A stretch of 64,000 bases of DNA from Planctomycetota bacterium (lineage in GTDB: Bacteria; Planctomycetota; Phycisphaerae; Phycisphaerales; SM1A02): NCBI GenBank assembly GCA_022568135.1, contig JADFFQ010000001.1, positions 104,694 to 168,693 on the forward strand, given 5' to 3'. Under the pieces are notes generated by a model. The model was not told the origin of the DNA and did not search any database. It worked only from the letters and a program-made list of their open reading frames with translations. The number at the start of each line of letters is the position of its first letter. The stretch's first letter is position 1. The position numbers and the translations under genes are program-made. Shown here in pieces: positions 7,609-16,660 of this stretch.

Positions 7609-10590
7609 CTATTTCGTGAGCCATGCCCAGTGATGCTGCTCAAACCGATTGTCGTTCGTCAGCTTGTACGCTGGCGTATCCGCCTTCTTGAGGATGGACC
7701 GGTGGTGACGCTGGACCCGGAGGATCCTCCAGACGCGCTTGAGCGCGTACATTGTGCACGCCCGCGGCTTGAGGCTCGGGAGCCAGTCTAGCGCACGGTA
7801 CGCCCTCAGCACGGTGCGCAGGCCGGGCGCCAGCGACTCGTCTCCACCCGCCGACCTCGTGCGCTCCAGCCAATCCGCAAGTGTACTCGCATATTCAACA
7901 TCCGTACTCCAGTGCTGGCAGAAACACTTCCGATACCGCAATGCGGTGCGCAGCAAAGCATCCGCATCCTCAGGATCGCGGCCGTCAAATGCGTAGCTTA
8001 CGCCAGCCTCCGTGCGGTGAAGGTACCACGCACGTATGTCTTCAATCTCAGCCCGAGGATGGAGCGTGGTTCGCTCCTCCGGATAGTTGAGATAGGCCCC
8101 AAGGACCAATGGTAGTGTCTTGACCTCAATAAATGGAAGGGCACGGTTCTTAAACTCCGTATCGCCAGCCGCCTGGAAGGTGGGGTCGTAGAACCCGACT
8201 CGATCATGGATGCTCTTGCGGTACAGCGCACCGACGTACGCGACATAGGTGCAGTCGAGATAGTGCAGACCCTCGCGAAAGCCAGTGCGATCGTAACACA
8301 TGACGTCCGAATCGAGAACGCCGTTCCAATCCACCTCCGTCACCAGAGCACTTCCCTGAACCCAATGGACATCCGGATTCTTATCCAGCTCATCGGCAAG
8401 TATCTCAAAGCAGTCAGGTCGAACGATTTCATCGGCTCCGAGGAACGCCACGTACGGAGTACGAGTCAACCAAAGGCCGCGATTCCACGCGCACTGGATT
8501 GTCTCACGCTGCCGCGTCCGCGCATACACAGCCGGAATCACAGCGGGAATGGACAAATCCCGCGCGCACTTATTGAACACGTCATATTCGTTCGTCGGCG
8601 ACCCACTGTCGATGAGCACGAGCTCGATCTGGGAATCGCGAAGCAGTGTCTGCTGATTCAATCTTCGGAGAAACACCGCTAGCTTGTTCGCCGCCTTATA
8701 CAGCGACACAATGACCGTCACCTTCGGCAGATGATCCCGGCGTTTGTCGTCAACGAACTCGAACTTCGGCTCTTCGTTGAGGCGATGCTTCGACAGCACC
8801 CCATCGAGAAAGTCCCGACACCAATGTATATCCGTTTCCCCTCGCCCGAACATCGCATCTGTAACCTCAGCCTCCGCACAGAAGCCATGTTCCGCCAACG
8901 TCTCGACAACCATCGGCACATCGCCGATATGATCTCTTCCCAGCCAGCGCATGACGCGAAGTTTGTACGTCGCCGCAATGAGATCGTTGCCACGAAGGCT
9001 TTCCAACCGTGCTAGTTCTCGGAAGATACGCGCTCGCCCCATGAGGTAAAAAGCCGTCATGTTGGCAGCGCGTGAGATCTTTTGACTGATTTCAGCCTCC
9101 GTGAGCTCAGGCATCCGGTTCAGTTGATCAAAATCACGCTGTAGCCACCGTGAATACCGAATGTGCTTGAGCATCGACTTGGCCTCTCCGAACACGGAAC
9201 GGGCGAGATGCACCGCCGCAGCCCTGGTCCGACGACGAACACCTTGGACAACCACCTTGGAGGTTCGCTTGACCACTCGAGCGTGCTGCAAGAGTGGCGC
9301 CTTCATGATCGCTGCCCTCAGCGCCCATTTCGGCGCCTCACTATGGAGATCGATGTCCGGCGGAAACAACTCAACCGTGGACAGCATCTGCGAATACAGG
9401 TCGCTGACCCGTGATCGGGCCCGGACGTTCGCAACCGGCGTGGCCGAATAGATCTCCTGCAGCGTCCGACCGGACGCAGTCGGCTGAGCCGACGAAAGAG
9501 CTTCGACGAGACGCTCGCGCTCGGCATCATAGTTCTCAATGAGATGACGAAGGCGAACCGTAGATCCGTATGGATCGTTCATATCGAGATACGTGTACGG
9601 GACCTCCGGGAACGCCTCATCGAGGAACCGGCAAGCGCCGGCACCGCTTCCGATGACCGTCGGACAGCCGGCAAACAGCGATTCCATCGCGATGAGATTG
9701 AATGTATCCCAGCGCGATGGTAGCACGGTAATCACTCGCGAGGCGAACAAGCTCTGCAATTGATCGGCACTCATCGGCGGTCGTTGCTCAATCGACAGAT
9801 GCCGCATTTGAATCATTCGACTCAGGTGCGTCTGTGCCGAGGTTCCGTCCGGGCTGTAGGCCTCCGGACCGATGATCGACGCACGCTGATAACTGCCTTC
9901 GCCCAGCCACCAGAGAAGATCAATAAAGAGATCCGGCCCCTTGCGTTTCTCCTTTCTGGCAATGAAAACGAGCCTGGGAAGCTCGCTGCCGGACGGCCAT
10001 GGTTTGGGATCGATTGCAGGAAGGCAACGCCTTGGATCGAGATAGAGCGCTTCGATATTGGCCCAACGTTTCCACTCGTCAATATATGACCTGCTGAGGC
10101 CGTACCGGACGTCAGCGGCATGATAGTTCAGACGTTCGCCGATCCTTATACCAGCGATCAATCTTCTCGAGTAGGTCCCCCAATTCATGTACAGGGCCTT
10201 CGACACCGTCCCATGCATCGCCAGTACAATTGAGCCGAACCCAATGCGATGCCGTCGCAGCGCCGGCCGCAGGAAGAGACCGTGCAACGAGTAGTCGGGC
10301 GTGTCGATGATGTCGAAATGCTGGCCGGCGATCGCTCTCGCAACACGCTCCGCAAAGACAAAGCTGTCAAGTAGGATGCGTCTCTGCAGGTACGGTGATT
10401 TGCTGTGTAGGCGACCGTGGAGCGGTGAGAGCTTGATGGGGATCGCGTTGTCAGGGTGCCCAGCCCGGCTATCGCCCTCCGTGAGATAGTAGAACGTAAC
10501 GTCCGGATGACTTTCGATAAGTCGCTTATAGACCGCTTGCCCACCGCCGATTTCGGAGTAGAGGCTTGTTTCCGTCAGCAGGACCTTCAT
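7609..10590 (-). CDS. Two-domain glycosyltransferase (GT4 + GT2)
   Basis: A 993-residue protein. Residues 1-~400 form a GT-B unit starting MKVLLTETSLYSEIGGGQAV, with ARKEKRKGPDLFIDLLWWL and SLFAGCPTVIGSGAGA as donor-side elements. About 220 mainly helical linker residues follow. Residues ~640-880 form a GT-A/GT2 domain: VTVIVSLYKAANKL, a DSGS element, and YVAFLGADEIVRPD, where the D-x-D equivalent is GADE. Such fusions usually add two sugars successively. The last ~100 residues are basic and may bind membrane. It is transcribed opposite to the gene ending at 7590, only 18 nt away. Confidence 0.85.
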   Translation of the reverse strand: MKVLLTETSLYSEIGGGQAVYKRLIESHPDVTFYYLTEGDSRAGHPDNAIPIKLSPLHGRLHSKSPYLQRRILLDSFVFAERVARAIAGQHFDIIDTPDYSLHGLFLRPALRRHRIGFGSIVLAMHGTVSKALYMNWGTYSRRLIAGIRIGERLNYHAADVRYGLSRSYIDEWKRWANIEALYLDPRRCLPAIDPKPWPSGSELPRLVFIARKEKRKGPDLFIDLLWWLGEGSYQRASIIGPEAYSPDGTSAQTHLSRMIQMRHLSIEQRPPMSADQLQSLFASRVITVLPSRWDTFNLIAMESLFAGCPTVIGSGAGACRFLDEAFPEVPYTYLDMNDPYGSTVRLRHLIENYDAERERLVEALSSAQPTASGRTLQEIYSATPVANVRARSRVSDLYSQMLSTVELFPPDIDLHSEAPKWALRAAIMKAPLLQHARVVKRTSKVVVQGVRRRTRAAAVHLARSVFGEAKSMLKHIRYSRWLQRDFDQLNRMPELTEAEISQKISRAANMTAFYLMGRARIFRELARLESLRGNDLIAATYKLRVMRWLGRDHIGDVPMVVETLAEHGFCAEAEVTDAMFGRGETDIHWCRDFLDGVLSKHRLNEEPKFEFVDDKRRDHLPKVTVIVSLYKAANKLAVFLRRLNQQTLLRDSQIELVLIDSGSPTNEYDVFNKCARDLSIPAVIPAVYARTRQRETIQCAWNRGLWLTRTPYVAFLGADEIVRPDCFEILADELDKNPDVHWVQGSALVTEVDWNGVLDSDVMCYDRTGFREGLHYLDCTYVAYVGALYRKSIHDRVGFYDPTFQAAGDTEFKNRALPFIEVKTLPLVLGAYLNYPEERTTLHPRAEIEDIRAWYLHRTEAGVSYAFDGRDPEDADALLRTALRYRKCFCQHWSTDVEYASTLADWLERTRSAGGDESLAPGLRTVLRAYRALDWLPSLKPRACTMYALKRVWRILRVQRHHRSILKKADTPAYKLTNDNRFEQHHWAWLTK

Positions 10591-10706
10591 CCTCTCAGCT
10601 CCGGCAGTACGGCAGTCATGGCCATCAGACGGAAAATGATTTCCCCAGACGATCCTCTGCCACCTGCGGCAGAAGGCATCGACACTCCTACGCTACCGGT
10701 CGCGGC

Positions 10707-10888
10707 GATGAGTCGATTGCAATGTGGCTGTTCGCCAAGGTCAAGAAACAGCTCGACCTTCAATGAGCCGCAGCCACGACAGGCCATGCGAAACGCCTGC
10801 CGGTCCCTGGAAATCTGCGAGCCGAAACGGGTCATAAGACCCCGCAAAATACTCGACGCATCGTCAACGGTCAAGCACCTGCCAGCAT
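10707..10888 (-). pseudogene. Duplicated 5' fragment of the sugar C-methyltransferase gene
   Basis: About 180 bp nearly identical to 16,288-16,469, the 5' part of the C-methyltransferase gene. The minus strand still encodes FRMACRGCGSLKVELFLDLG with the zinc-ligand CxxC. Coding similarity ends after HCNRLIAAT, where the reading runs into unrelated sequence. The initiating ATG of the intact copy is replaced by AGG here. This is a truncated, non-functional copy lying directly downstream of the bifunctional glycosyltransferase start. Confidence 0.75.
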
Positions 10889-10892
10889 CAGT

Positions 10893-11222
10893 CCGCACGC
10901 CCGGCACGTTGGCCAGCTCCGCTCGGCCCTGCTTGAAGCAGTCACCGCCGAGGACATGGGGGCCATCGCCAGGAAACTCGTCGAGTCTGCCAAGGCTGGC
11001 AACGTGCAGGCGGTCAAAGAACTGTTGGACCGCTTGGTCGGCAAACCAGCGCAGGCGATCCACATGGTCTCGGAAGAAGCCACGACAGTGCGGGTCGTGC
11101 TGCTCGACCGCACGGAATCGGCTACGCACAAGATGGTGCAGGCGATGATGGCTAAGGAGGCGCTTGAGAAGACCGAGGCTGCGCGCGCGCTTGAGCCGAA
11201 CGATGCCGAGTCAGAGCCCTGA
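10893..11222 (+). CDS. C-terminal piece of a phage-type DUF5681-like protein
   Basis: The frame is open from upstream of the first ATG at 10,956, and coding character begins near 10,893. It reads LRSALLEAVTAEDMGAIARK, then AKAGNVQAVKELLDRLVGKP. This is the helical pattern of small phage/terminase-associated DUF5681-like proteins, whose tails contain AKxGDxxAxxxLLxRxxGKP. The N-terminal half is missing and is replaced by the duplicated methyltransferase fragment. It is probably a remnant, though translation from 10,956 could give an 88-residue protein. Confidence 0.45.
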   Translation, partial: PHARHVGQLRSALLEAVTAEDMGAIARKLVESAKAGNVQAVKELLDRLVGKPAQAIHMVSEEATTVRVVLLDRTESATHKMVQAMMAKEALEKTEAARALEPNDAESEP

Positions 11223-11771
11223 ATCGTCCACGCTGAAAGGTCTGCTGCGGTCGATCGAGTCGATGGTCGGTTCCACATCAGCGCCGCACCAGGACACCGT
11301 GGTTGGCCTGTGAGACGGGGGTGGGGTAGTGATTCATCCCTCAGCCTCGCGCCGCCAGCCGCATTCGGGGCAGCCGCCAATGAGATCATGCCGTAGGTCG
11401 TAGTCGCAGACAGGCAGCGGCCGCCACCTACAGCAGCGAGGGGCAAATGAGCCACAGGTTCGTTCTTAGACCTGCCTCAGCCGCCGCAAATCGGCCAAAA
11501 TTGTGCTTGCATATGGAAGCGGCACCCTGTAGACTCTGGCTGACACACCGGGGCGACTGATTGCGCCGGGTGAAATTGCAAAGTTGACCGACCCGCTCAA
11601 CATCAATAACCTCCAGGGCCTTTTCAACCCCCGGGACTTCATCAACAATCTGACTTTCCAATCGAACAGCGCTTCATCGTGAAGCGTTGGGCACGGATCG
11701 TCGGCCGTTTGCCCTTGGTCGGAATGACGGACAGACCCCGAGAGCGGTAATCCATGCACACGAGGTGAATG
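11223..11771 (+). other. Intergenic stretch without a convincing gene
   Basis: About 550 bp between the DUF5681-like remnant and the FkbM gene. The only coding-like stretch is a start-less plus-strand frame at about 11,532-11,682, including LTDPLNINNLQGLFNPRDF and ending at a TGA. It may be a gene tail left by rearrangement. A GAGGTG ribosome site at 11,762-11,767 serves the next gene. I see no terminator or clear promoter. Confidence 0.4.
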
Positions 11772-12707
11772 ATGCCGACCTGGCGTGCGCGGATCAATCA
11801 GTTGCTCAGCGTCCTTGGCATACAGATCGTCCGAACGGGAACGATTCGGGAGCTGTCGAAGGCGGCGCAGGCGGCGCTAGAAGCGCTAGAGGAGAGACGC
11901 ATCCACGATAGGAAACGCGTTATCACGGAGGTGCTCAAGAGAGGAGGAAGGGGGAATTCCTATCGATGCATCATGAATCGCCAGCTGGTCTTGTTCCCCG
12001 GGGACAGCCTGATGATGTTCGATCATTGCCTCCACCCTGGGGAGAACGAACCGTTGACCTACCTTGTAGAAACGCGACATTTGGACTGGGTGTGCTCCCG
12101 ACTTTCCGAGGGAGATGTGGCTGTTGATGTGGGCGCGTCCGGGGGGATCCTGTCGCTTAGCTTCTCCATGGCCGTGGGCTCTCAGGGCAGGGTGTACACA
12201 TTCGAGCCGGCGAATCGGGCGTTCGGGCTACTCCAAGATCTCATCGCTCTGAATGAAATCGACAACATCGTCCCCGAGAAGACAGCGATCTCCAACAGGA
12301 CTGGCTCCGTCAATTTTGCTGAGTACAAGTTCGACATCGGCGACGAAATTGGGTGGAGGCCCGAGGCGTCTGCAATTGAGTCGAAGAACATCGACCAGGC
12401 CAAGGCTTTGACCTATCCGGTCCCAGTGACGACCCTGGACGAATACTTTGGACATCATCCCGACCGACAGAAGATCCGCGTCGTCAAGATTGATGTAGAA
12501 GGATTCGAGCTAGAGGTCCTTGAAGGCTCGGAAACCCTTATAGAAGAAATCAGGCCCGACTTCTGTATCGACATCCACCCCAAGATCGACGGTAATGGCA
12601 CAACGGAGGAGGCGGTGAGAAACCTGCTGTCCGGATTTGGGTACCAGTTTGACCAGTTGGATCATGTATTGGTCGCATTTCAGAGGAACCTCTCACTCAC
12701 CATATGA
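11772..12707 (+). CDS. FkbM-family SAM-dependent methyltransferase
   Basis: About 311 residues, likely an O-methyltransferase acting on a glycan residue. Motif I is VAVDVGASGGILSL and motif II is VYTFEPANRAFGLL. The FkbM hallmark VVKIDVEGFELEVLEGS follows, then PDFCIDIHPK. The first ~100 residues are a helical leader not needed for the fold. Two ATGs in tandem (11,769 and 11,772) follow GAGGTG, and the second has the better spacing. It is a single plus-strand gene among minus-strand sugar genes and debris, so it may have its own promoter. Confidence 0.88.
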   Translation: MPTWRARINQLLSVLGIQIVRTGTIRELSKAAQAALEALEERRIHDRKRVITEVLKRGGRGNSYRCIMNRQLVLFPGDSLMMFDHCLHPGENEPLTYLVETRHLDWVCSRLSEGDVAVDVGASGGILSLSFSMAVGSQGRVYTFEPANRAFGLLQDLIALNEIDNIVPEKTAISNRTGSVNFAEYKFDIGDEIGWRPEASAIESKNIDQAKALTYPVPVTTLDEYFGHHPDRQKIRVVKIDVEGFELEVLEGSETLIEEIRPDFCIDIHPKIDGNGTTEEAVRNLLSGFGYQFDQLDHVLVAFQRNLSLTI

Positions 12708-13235
12708 GACCTGCGGAACCGATGGTCTATATGAGCTTTCAGAATCGAACTTGCCCTGTTGACAAAAACCACCGGCCGATACAATCATTAGAACAATAGC
12801 TCTCGGGCCGGTCAACATAATGAATGAATGCGTGGATCGCGGGCCGGGGCAGACAAAGAACAACCGCCGGCTAGGAGGAAGCCGGAGGTGTGGCGGTTCA
12901 TGACAGATTCGAGAGCGATCGTTACTGGCACGGCCCCCAGTTGGCCAGCAGCGTACGGAGGTCGAGGATGCCGACGTTGCCGTCGCCGGAAGCCGTCAAG
13001 GCCCGAATCCTGGGTATCGTCGAAGGAGGAGATCCTCGTGCGCCCAAGGATCTCAATATCTTCCCGGACAACGATTGGTTCGACAGCTTTCTGCTCGCGT
13101 GTCGAAACGTGTCATCCAACGACAGGCTACTCCACCAGCGGTGGGGGAAAGTGATCAAAGTTGGTAACGCGAGAGATCTCGACAGATCGAAAGTCCACCA
13201 AGCTCCGCCCCAGCAGGCTTCTTCACTCCGCTCAG
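12708..13235 (-). other. Gene debris: dockerin-like tail and methyltransferase 3'-end repeat
   Basis: No intact gene. On the minus strand, 12,922-12,993 encodes GDGNVGILDLRTLLANWGPC followed by a stop, the typical end of a planctomycete dockerin-like protein without its body. Positions 13,029-13,197 are a copy of the sequence spanning the 3' end of the second FkbM gene (18,588 region). The minus strand still reads SVEISRVTNFDHFPPPLVE. A plus-strand frame from 12,890 is open through both pieces but joins unrelated fragments. Confidence 0.6.
13029..13197 (+). repeat. Dispersed repeat, copy 1
   Basis: About 169 bp closely similar to 18,490-18,658 and, in its first ~90 bp, to 16,530-16,616. It ends 39 bp from the 3' end of an epimerase gene. 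It contains the last codons of the FkbM gene whose intact copy is at 18,588-19,775, plus its downstream flank. Confidence 0.85.
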
Positions 13236-14138
13236 CTATCGGAGGTAGTCCCGCTCCAGGACCATCTGAAGACCATCATGTAACGCAAACCGCGGCTTCC
13301 AGCCGGTTGTGTTGAGAAAACGCGATGAGTCGAGAACCTTGTACGAGGCGCCCTGGAAGCTCCCTTCGAGGTAGACGGGTTCGACCCGCCACCCGAGCAC
13401 GTTGAGGATGGCTTGGGCTACTTGTCCAATTGTGACCGGCTGGCTGGCGGCACAGTTGAGCACGGTATTATCAAAGCATTGATCGGCTGTCAAGATTGCG
13501 TCAATCTGATCTTCGACATACAGCGCTTCGCGGACGGTGTTCGGATTCCCCCACACCGAAAAGACGCTCTTCCCTTCCGCCTGTTCATAGATGGCCCGCT
13601 GAAGCATCCCCCCGACGAAGTGACTACGGTCCGGCTCCTTGTGGCCATGCGGCCCGTACATCGTGGCCAGAACGCAGTGCAGGTAGTGCAGATGGTACTG
13701 CTGCGCGTACAGCCGTGAGCCTATGGCTAAGATCTCCTTGGCCAGCGCATAACCCTCCACCGAAGCGTGAACCGGTCCGCTGTGGAACGCAGATTCTGCG
13801 ACCGCAGTGTCAGATTCCGGATAGCTGCATGAACTGCCCATGCTGATGAGCTTGGCCTGCGGCTGATATCGGCGCCAGGCCTCGAGGATATTCAGATGGA
13901 TACGGCTGTTGACCGCCAGGAGGCGCCCCTGAATCTCGTACTGAACATGTCCCGTACGCTGATGCGTGACAACATGGAAAATGCGATCGACTTCGGGCGA
14001 TTCGCGAAACACGCGGTGCACGGTCTCAAGATCGGTCAGGTCGCCATCCTGGCGCCCGATGGTGTGAAACTTCCGCCCGTGCCTCTCGAAATACTCGACA
14101 AGGTTGCGCCCGAGGAATCCGTCGGCACCGACGATCAG
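13236..14138 (-). CDS. NAD-dependent epimerase/dehydratase (GDP-fucose synthase-like)
   Basis: About 300 residues of the extended short-chain dehydrogenase family, likely an epimerase/reductase on a keto-deoxy nucleotide sugar. The Rossmann glycine motif is GADGFLG at the N-terminus. The catalytic triad is visible as Ser in MGSSCSYP and Tyr/Lys in GYALAKE. RSHFVGGML and VREALYVED resemble GDP-L-fucose synthase. The fold needs the segment before the internal GTG at 14,021, so the gene must begin near 14,138. No ATG, GTG or TTG is in frame there before an upstream stop; the only candidate is CTG at 14,138 (alternatively the true start was lost). It lies 7 nt after the upstream gene in the same operon. 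Confidence 0.8.
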   Translation of the reverse strand: MIVGADGFLGRNLVEYFERHGRKFHTIGRQDGDLTDLETVHRVFRESPEVDRIFHVVTHQRTGHVQYEIQGRLLAVNSRIHLNILEAWRRYQPQAKLISMGSSCSYPESDTAVAESAFHSGPVHASVEGYALAKEILAIGSRLYAQQYHLHYLHCVLATMYGPHGHKEPDRSHFVGGMLQRAIYEQAEGKSVFSVWGNPNTVREALYVEDQIDAILTADQCFDNTVLNCAASQPVTIGQVAQAILNVLGWRVEPVYLEGSFQGASYKVLDSSRFLNTTGWKPRFALHDGLQMVLERDYLR

Positions 14139-14145
14139 GTTTTTC

Positions 14146-15087
14146 TTACCGTCCCAATTCGTGACGATACCACTCTATTGTTGTTCGAAGACCGCTGGCC
14201 AGCGGCGTGAATTCTTCAATATCGTAATCTTCCATGAGCCGGGTGGGCGATGCTGGCCTCGAGACGATCTCGCTCACCGCCGCGCCACTGCTCAAAAGGG
14301 GCTTCTCAACGCCGGCCGCCCGCATCACCTCGCGAGCCAATTCGCCAATCGAGGTACTGGTCCCGGTGCAGAGATTATAGCTCCGATGCTCACCGCGCCG
14401 TTGGAGCGATTGAAGGAACACCTCGACGACATCGCCAACATAGATGAAGTCTCGCTCGACGTTCGGATTGCCCTTGATCTCGAACTCAGGCTGACCAGAC
14501 AGCGCCCTGAGAATGAACGCCGGCGTCACGTGAGCCCGATTGACGTCGGTGCTGTCATAGGGGCCGTAGGGGTTGGAAAGGCGAAACGCCACGGTGTTGA
14601 TGCCATACTGCTGCTGGTAGAGCGCTGCGCACTGCTCGGCCCACCGCTTGGACCATCCGTAGAATGCCTCAGACCGGTTCGGCATTTGATTCAAATCAAC
14701 CGGCACCCCGTCGTCAAAGAAATTGAGACTCGCCGGATAAACGGCCAGGCTGCTCGCCAGGCGAACCTCGTGGAGGTCACGCTCGGCGCAGAAATGATAG
14801 ATCGCAGTCGCCAGCTCCACGTTTTTCAGCAGGATCTCGCTCTGACTGGATTTGAACTTCGACGAATCGTAACAGTGCGCGGCTAGGTTCACGACGACCA
14901 CGTCGTTCGGTACATCGCTGATTTCGTGCAGCCGGTCCATGCCTAGCGACACGGCGCAACCCGAAATTGGGCATCCGGTTCTGTTGACCCCAATCACATG
15001 AATATCCCGATCGGCCAGCGCCTGGACAAAGTTGCGGCCGATGAATCCCGAGCCTCCGAATACGATCACGGTTTTCGGCAGCGGCAT
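14146..15087 (-). CDS. NAD-dependent nucleotide-sugar epimerase/dehydratase
   Basis: 313 residues of the extended SDR family. FGGSGFIGRNF binds NAD(P), the serine is in LASSLAVYP, and Tyr/Lys are in YGWSK. RLSNPYGP and RDFIYVGDVVE are standard substrate-domain features. It probably acts with the adjacent C-methyltransferase and second epimerase to make a modified or branched deoxysugar nucleotide. It lies 27 nt downstream of the C-methyltransferase in one minus-strand operon. Substrate is not determinable from sequence. Confidence 0.88.
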   Translation of the reverse strand: MPLPKTVIVFGGSGFIGRNFVQALADRDIHVIGVNRTGCPISGCAVSLGMDRLHEISDVPNDVVVVNLAAHCYDSSKFKSSQSEILLKNVELATAIYHFCAERDLHEVRLASSLAVYPASLNFFDDGVPVDLNQMPNRSEAFYGWSKRWAEQCAALYQQQYGINTVAFRLSNPYGPYDSTDVNRAHVTPAFILRALSGQPEFEIKGNPNVERDFIYVGDVVEVFLQSLQRRGEHRSYNLCTGTSTSIGELAREVMRAAGVEKPLLSSGAAVSEIVSRPASPTRLMEDYDIEEFTPLASGLRTTIEWYRHELGR

Positions 15088-15114
15088 GGCGATATCAATC
15101 CTCCAACGCGAGTA

Positions 15115-16389
15115 TCATCGCGCTACCAGGACCGGCGCCGCGGGCAGATCCGCCCCCGTAATGAGCCTCAGTTCGGGGATGGGCACAACGAACTCCCCGC
15201 CAGACTCGAGATAAGTTCTTTCCTTCTCGATGAATTCTTCGAGGAAGTTCCAGGCCAGCATGAGATAGGCGTCGGGTCGCTCCGACGCACGTTCATCCAC
15301 AATGGGGATTCGTGTGCCAGGAATCAGGTACCCGATTTTCATCGGATTCTTCTCGACCGCCTTCTGCACCAATCGCGTTCGAATGCCGAATGAGTTGAGA
15401 AGCGTCGCGCCTTTGGCAGGGGCTCCGTAGGCGAAAACGGTCTTGCCCTCATCAGCATAGCGATTCAATCGCCCAAGCAGCTTGTCGCGAAGCTGCCACA
15501 CCTGCCGAGCAAAATCCTGGTAGGTCTCGAATCGGCCGTAGTGCCGCTCCTCTTCCATCCGGTGAAACGCCTCAACCTGCGGCTCAACCCGATGCGCCCC
15601 GGGCTTGCCCACATGAACCTCGAGTGATCCTCCGTGAATCGGCTGGAGGTCCACATCAAATACTTCCAGGCCATGCTGCTTGAGGAGTGCTTCGAGCGAC
15701 CGTAGGGTGTAGTAACACAAGTGCTCGTGATAGATCTGGTCGAACGCCAGGTTGTCGAGCATTCCGCCCAGATAGATCGCCTGTACACACAAGACCCCAT
15801 CGTCGGTGAGAAGCCTAGCCACGCCGCGGACCACGCTGTGAAGCTCCTCCAAGTGGAAGAAGACGCCGGCGGCTGTGATCAACCTGGCATGGCCTTCCTT
15901 TCCAACGATTTCGTCGGCCGTCTCCTCGTTGAAGAACTGGTTCCAGGTGCGGATGCCGTTCTCGTTGGCGATCTCGGCGATATTCGCCGCCGCCTCCACC
16001 CCAAGCACGCGGATAGAAAACGGCCGGTAGCCGGCAAGCCATGTCCCGTCGTTGCTCCCAATATCAACCACCAGATCGCTGCGGGTCAGCTCGTAGCGGT
16101 GCACCAACCGGGCGGCCGTGTCATGGAAATGCTTCACCAGCGTTCTGGTGGTGCCTGACACGTACGGGTACTCGGCGAACATCTGTTCTTTGGGAATCGT
16201 GTGGTCGATCTGGACCAGGGTGCAGTCGTGGCAGAAGCCCACGCGCAAGGGATAGCAGGGCTCTTGTATGGCTGCCTCAGTCGCAGCAATGAGCCGATTG
16301 CAATGCGGCTGTTCACCAAGGTCAAGAAAGAGCTCGACGTTCAAGGAGCCACAGCGACGACAGGCCATGCGAAACGCCTGCCGGTCCAT
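15115..16389 (-). CDS. Nucleotide-sugar C-methyltransferase
   Basis: About 424 residues with the three-part layout of NDP-hexose C-methyltransferases. Residues ~7-60 form a zinc-binding head (MACRRCGS, LFLDLGEQPHCN, CHDCTLVQID). A SAM-binding domain follows (VVDIGSNDGTWL), then the C-terminal segment KTVFAYGAPAKGATLLN and GTRIPIVDE. It would add a methyl group from SAM to a keto-sugar nucleotide, giving a branched sugar. ATG 16,389 is chosen because CGGAG sits 6-7 nt upstream; ATG 16,371 is also possible. First gene of a three-gene operon with two epimerases. Its 5' 180 bp is duplicated at 10,707-10,888. Confidence 0.88.
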   Translation of the reverse strand: MDRQAFRMACRRCGSLNVELFLDLGEQPHCNRLIAATEAAIQEPCYPLRVGFCHDCTLVQIDHTIPKEQMFAEYPYVSGTTRTLVKHFHDTAARLVHRYELTRSDLVVDIGSNDGTWLAGYRPFSIRVLGVEAAANIAEIANENGIRTWNQFFNEETADEIVGKEGHARLITAAGVFFHLEELHSVVRGVARLLTDDGVLCVQAIYLGGMLDNLAFDQIYHEHLCYYTLRSLEALLKQHGLEVFDVDLQPIHGGSLEVHVGKPGAHRVEPQVEAFHRMEEERHYGRFETYQDFARQVWQLRDKLLGRLNRYADEGKTVFAYGAPAKGATLLNSFGIRTRLVQKAVEKNPMKIGYLIPGTRIPIVDERASERPDAYLMLAWNFLEEFIEKERTYLESGGEFVVPIPELRLITGADLPAAPVLVAR

Positions 16390-16469
16390 GGAAATCTCCG
16401 AGCCGAAACGGGTCATAAGACCCCGAAGAATACTCGACGCATGGTCAACCGTCAACCACCTGCCAGCAT
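16288..16469 (-). repeat. 5' end of the C-methyltransferase gene, direct repeat of 10,707-10,888
   Basis: Intact-gene copy of the 182-bp repeat. Similarity starts within codons for NRLIAAT and extends past the start codon into upstream sequence. It ends at the shared GCCAGCAT. Confidence 0.8.
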
Positions 16470-16514
16470 GAGTCAACGGACTCCGCACGATGGGCATGGC
16501 AAGACTGCATCAGG

Positions 16515-16616
16515 TGAATCGCCAAAGCATAAGCGAGCGGGCAAGGAGATCCTCGTGCGCCCAAGGATCTCAATATCTTCCCGGCCGACGACTGGTTCGA
16601 TGGCTTTCTGCTCGCG
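16515..16616 (+). repeat. Dispersed repeat, copy 2 (partial)
   Basis: About 100 bp matching 18,459-18,560 and, from about 16,545, copy 1 at 13,029. It breaks off at the shared CTGCTCGCG. Immediately after it, a plus-strand fragment (about 16,617-16,725) reads YDGDRDHPILPDYLNEHMAE, apparently a piece of another lost gene. The join lies at the 3' end of the sulfotransferase-like gene. Confidence 0.7.
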
Positions 16617-16660
16617 CCGCTACGACGGGGACCGCGACCATCCGATCCTGCCTGACTATC

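Noticed and set aside
10456..11148. 230-residue plus-strand frame
   Set aside because: It crosses the antisense of a glycosyltransferase start and of the duplicated methyltransferase fragment; only another frame from 10,893 looks coding.
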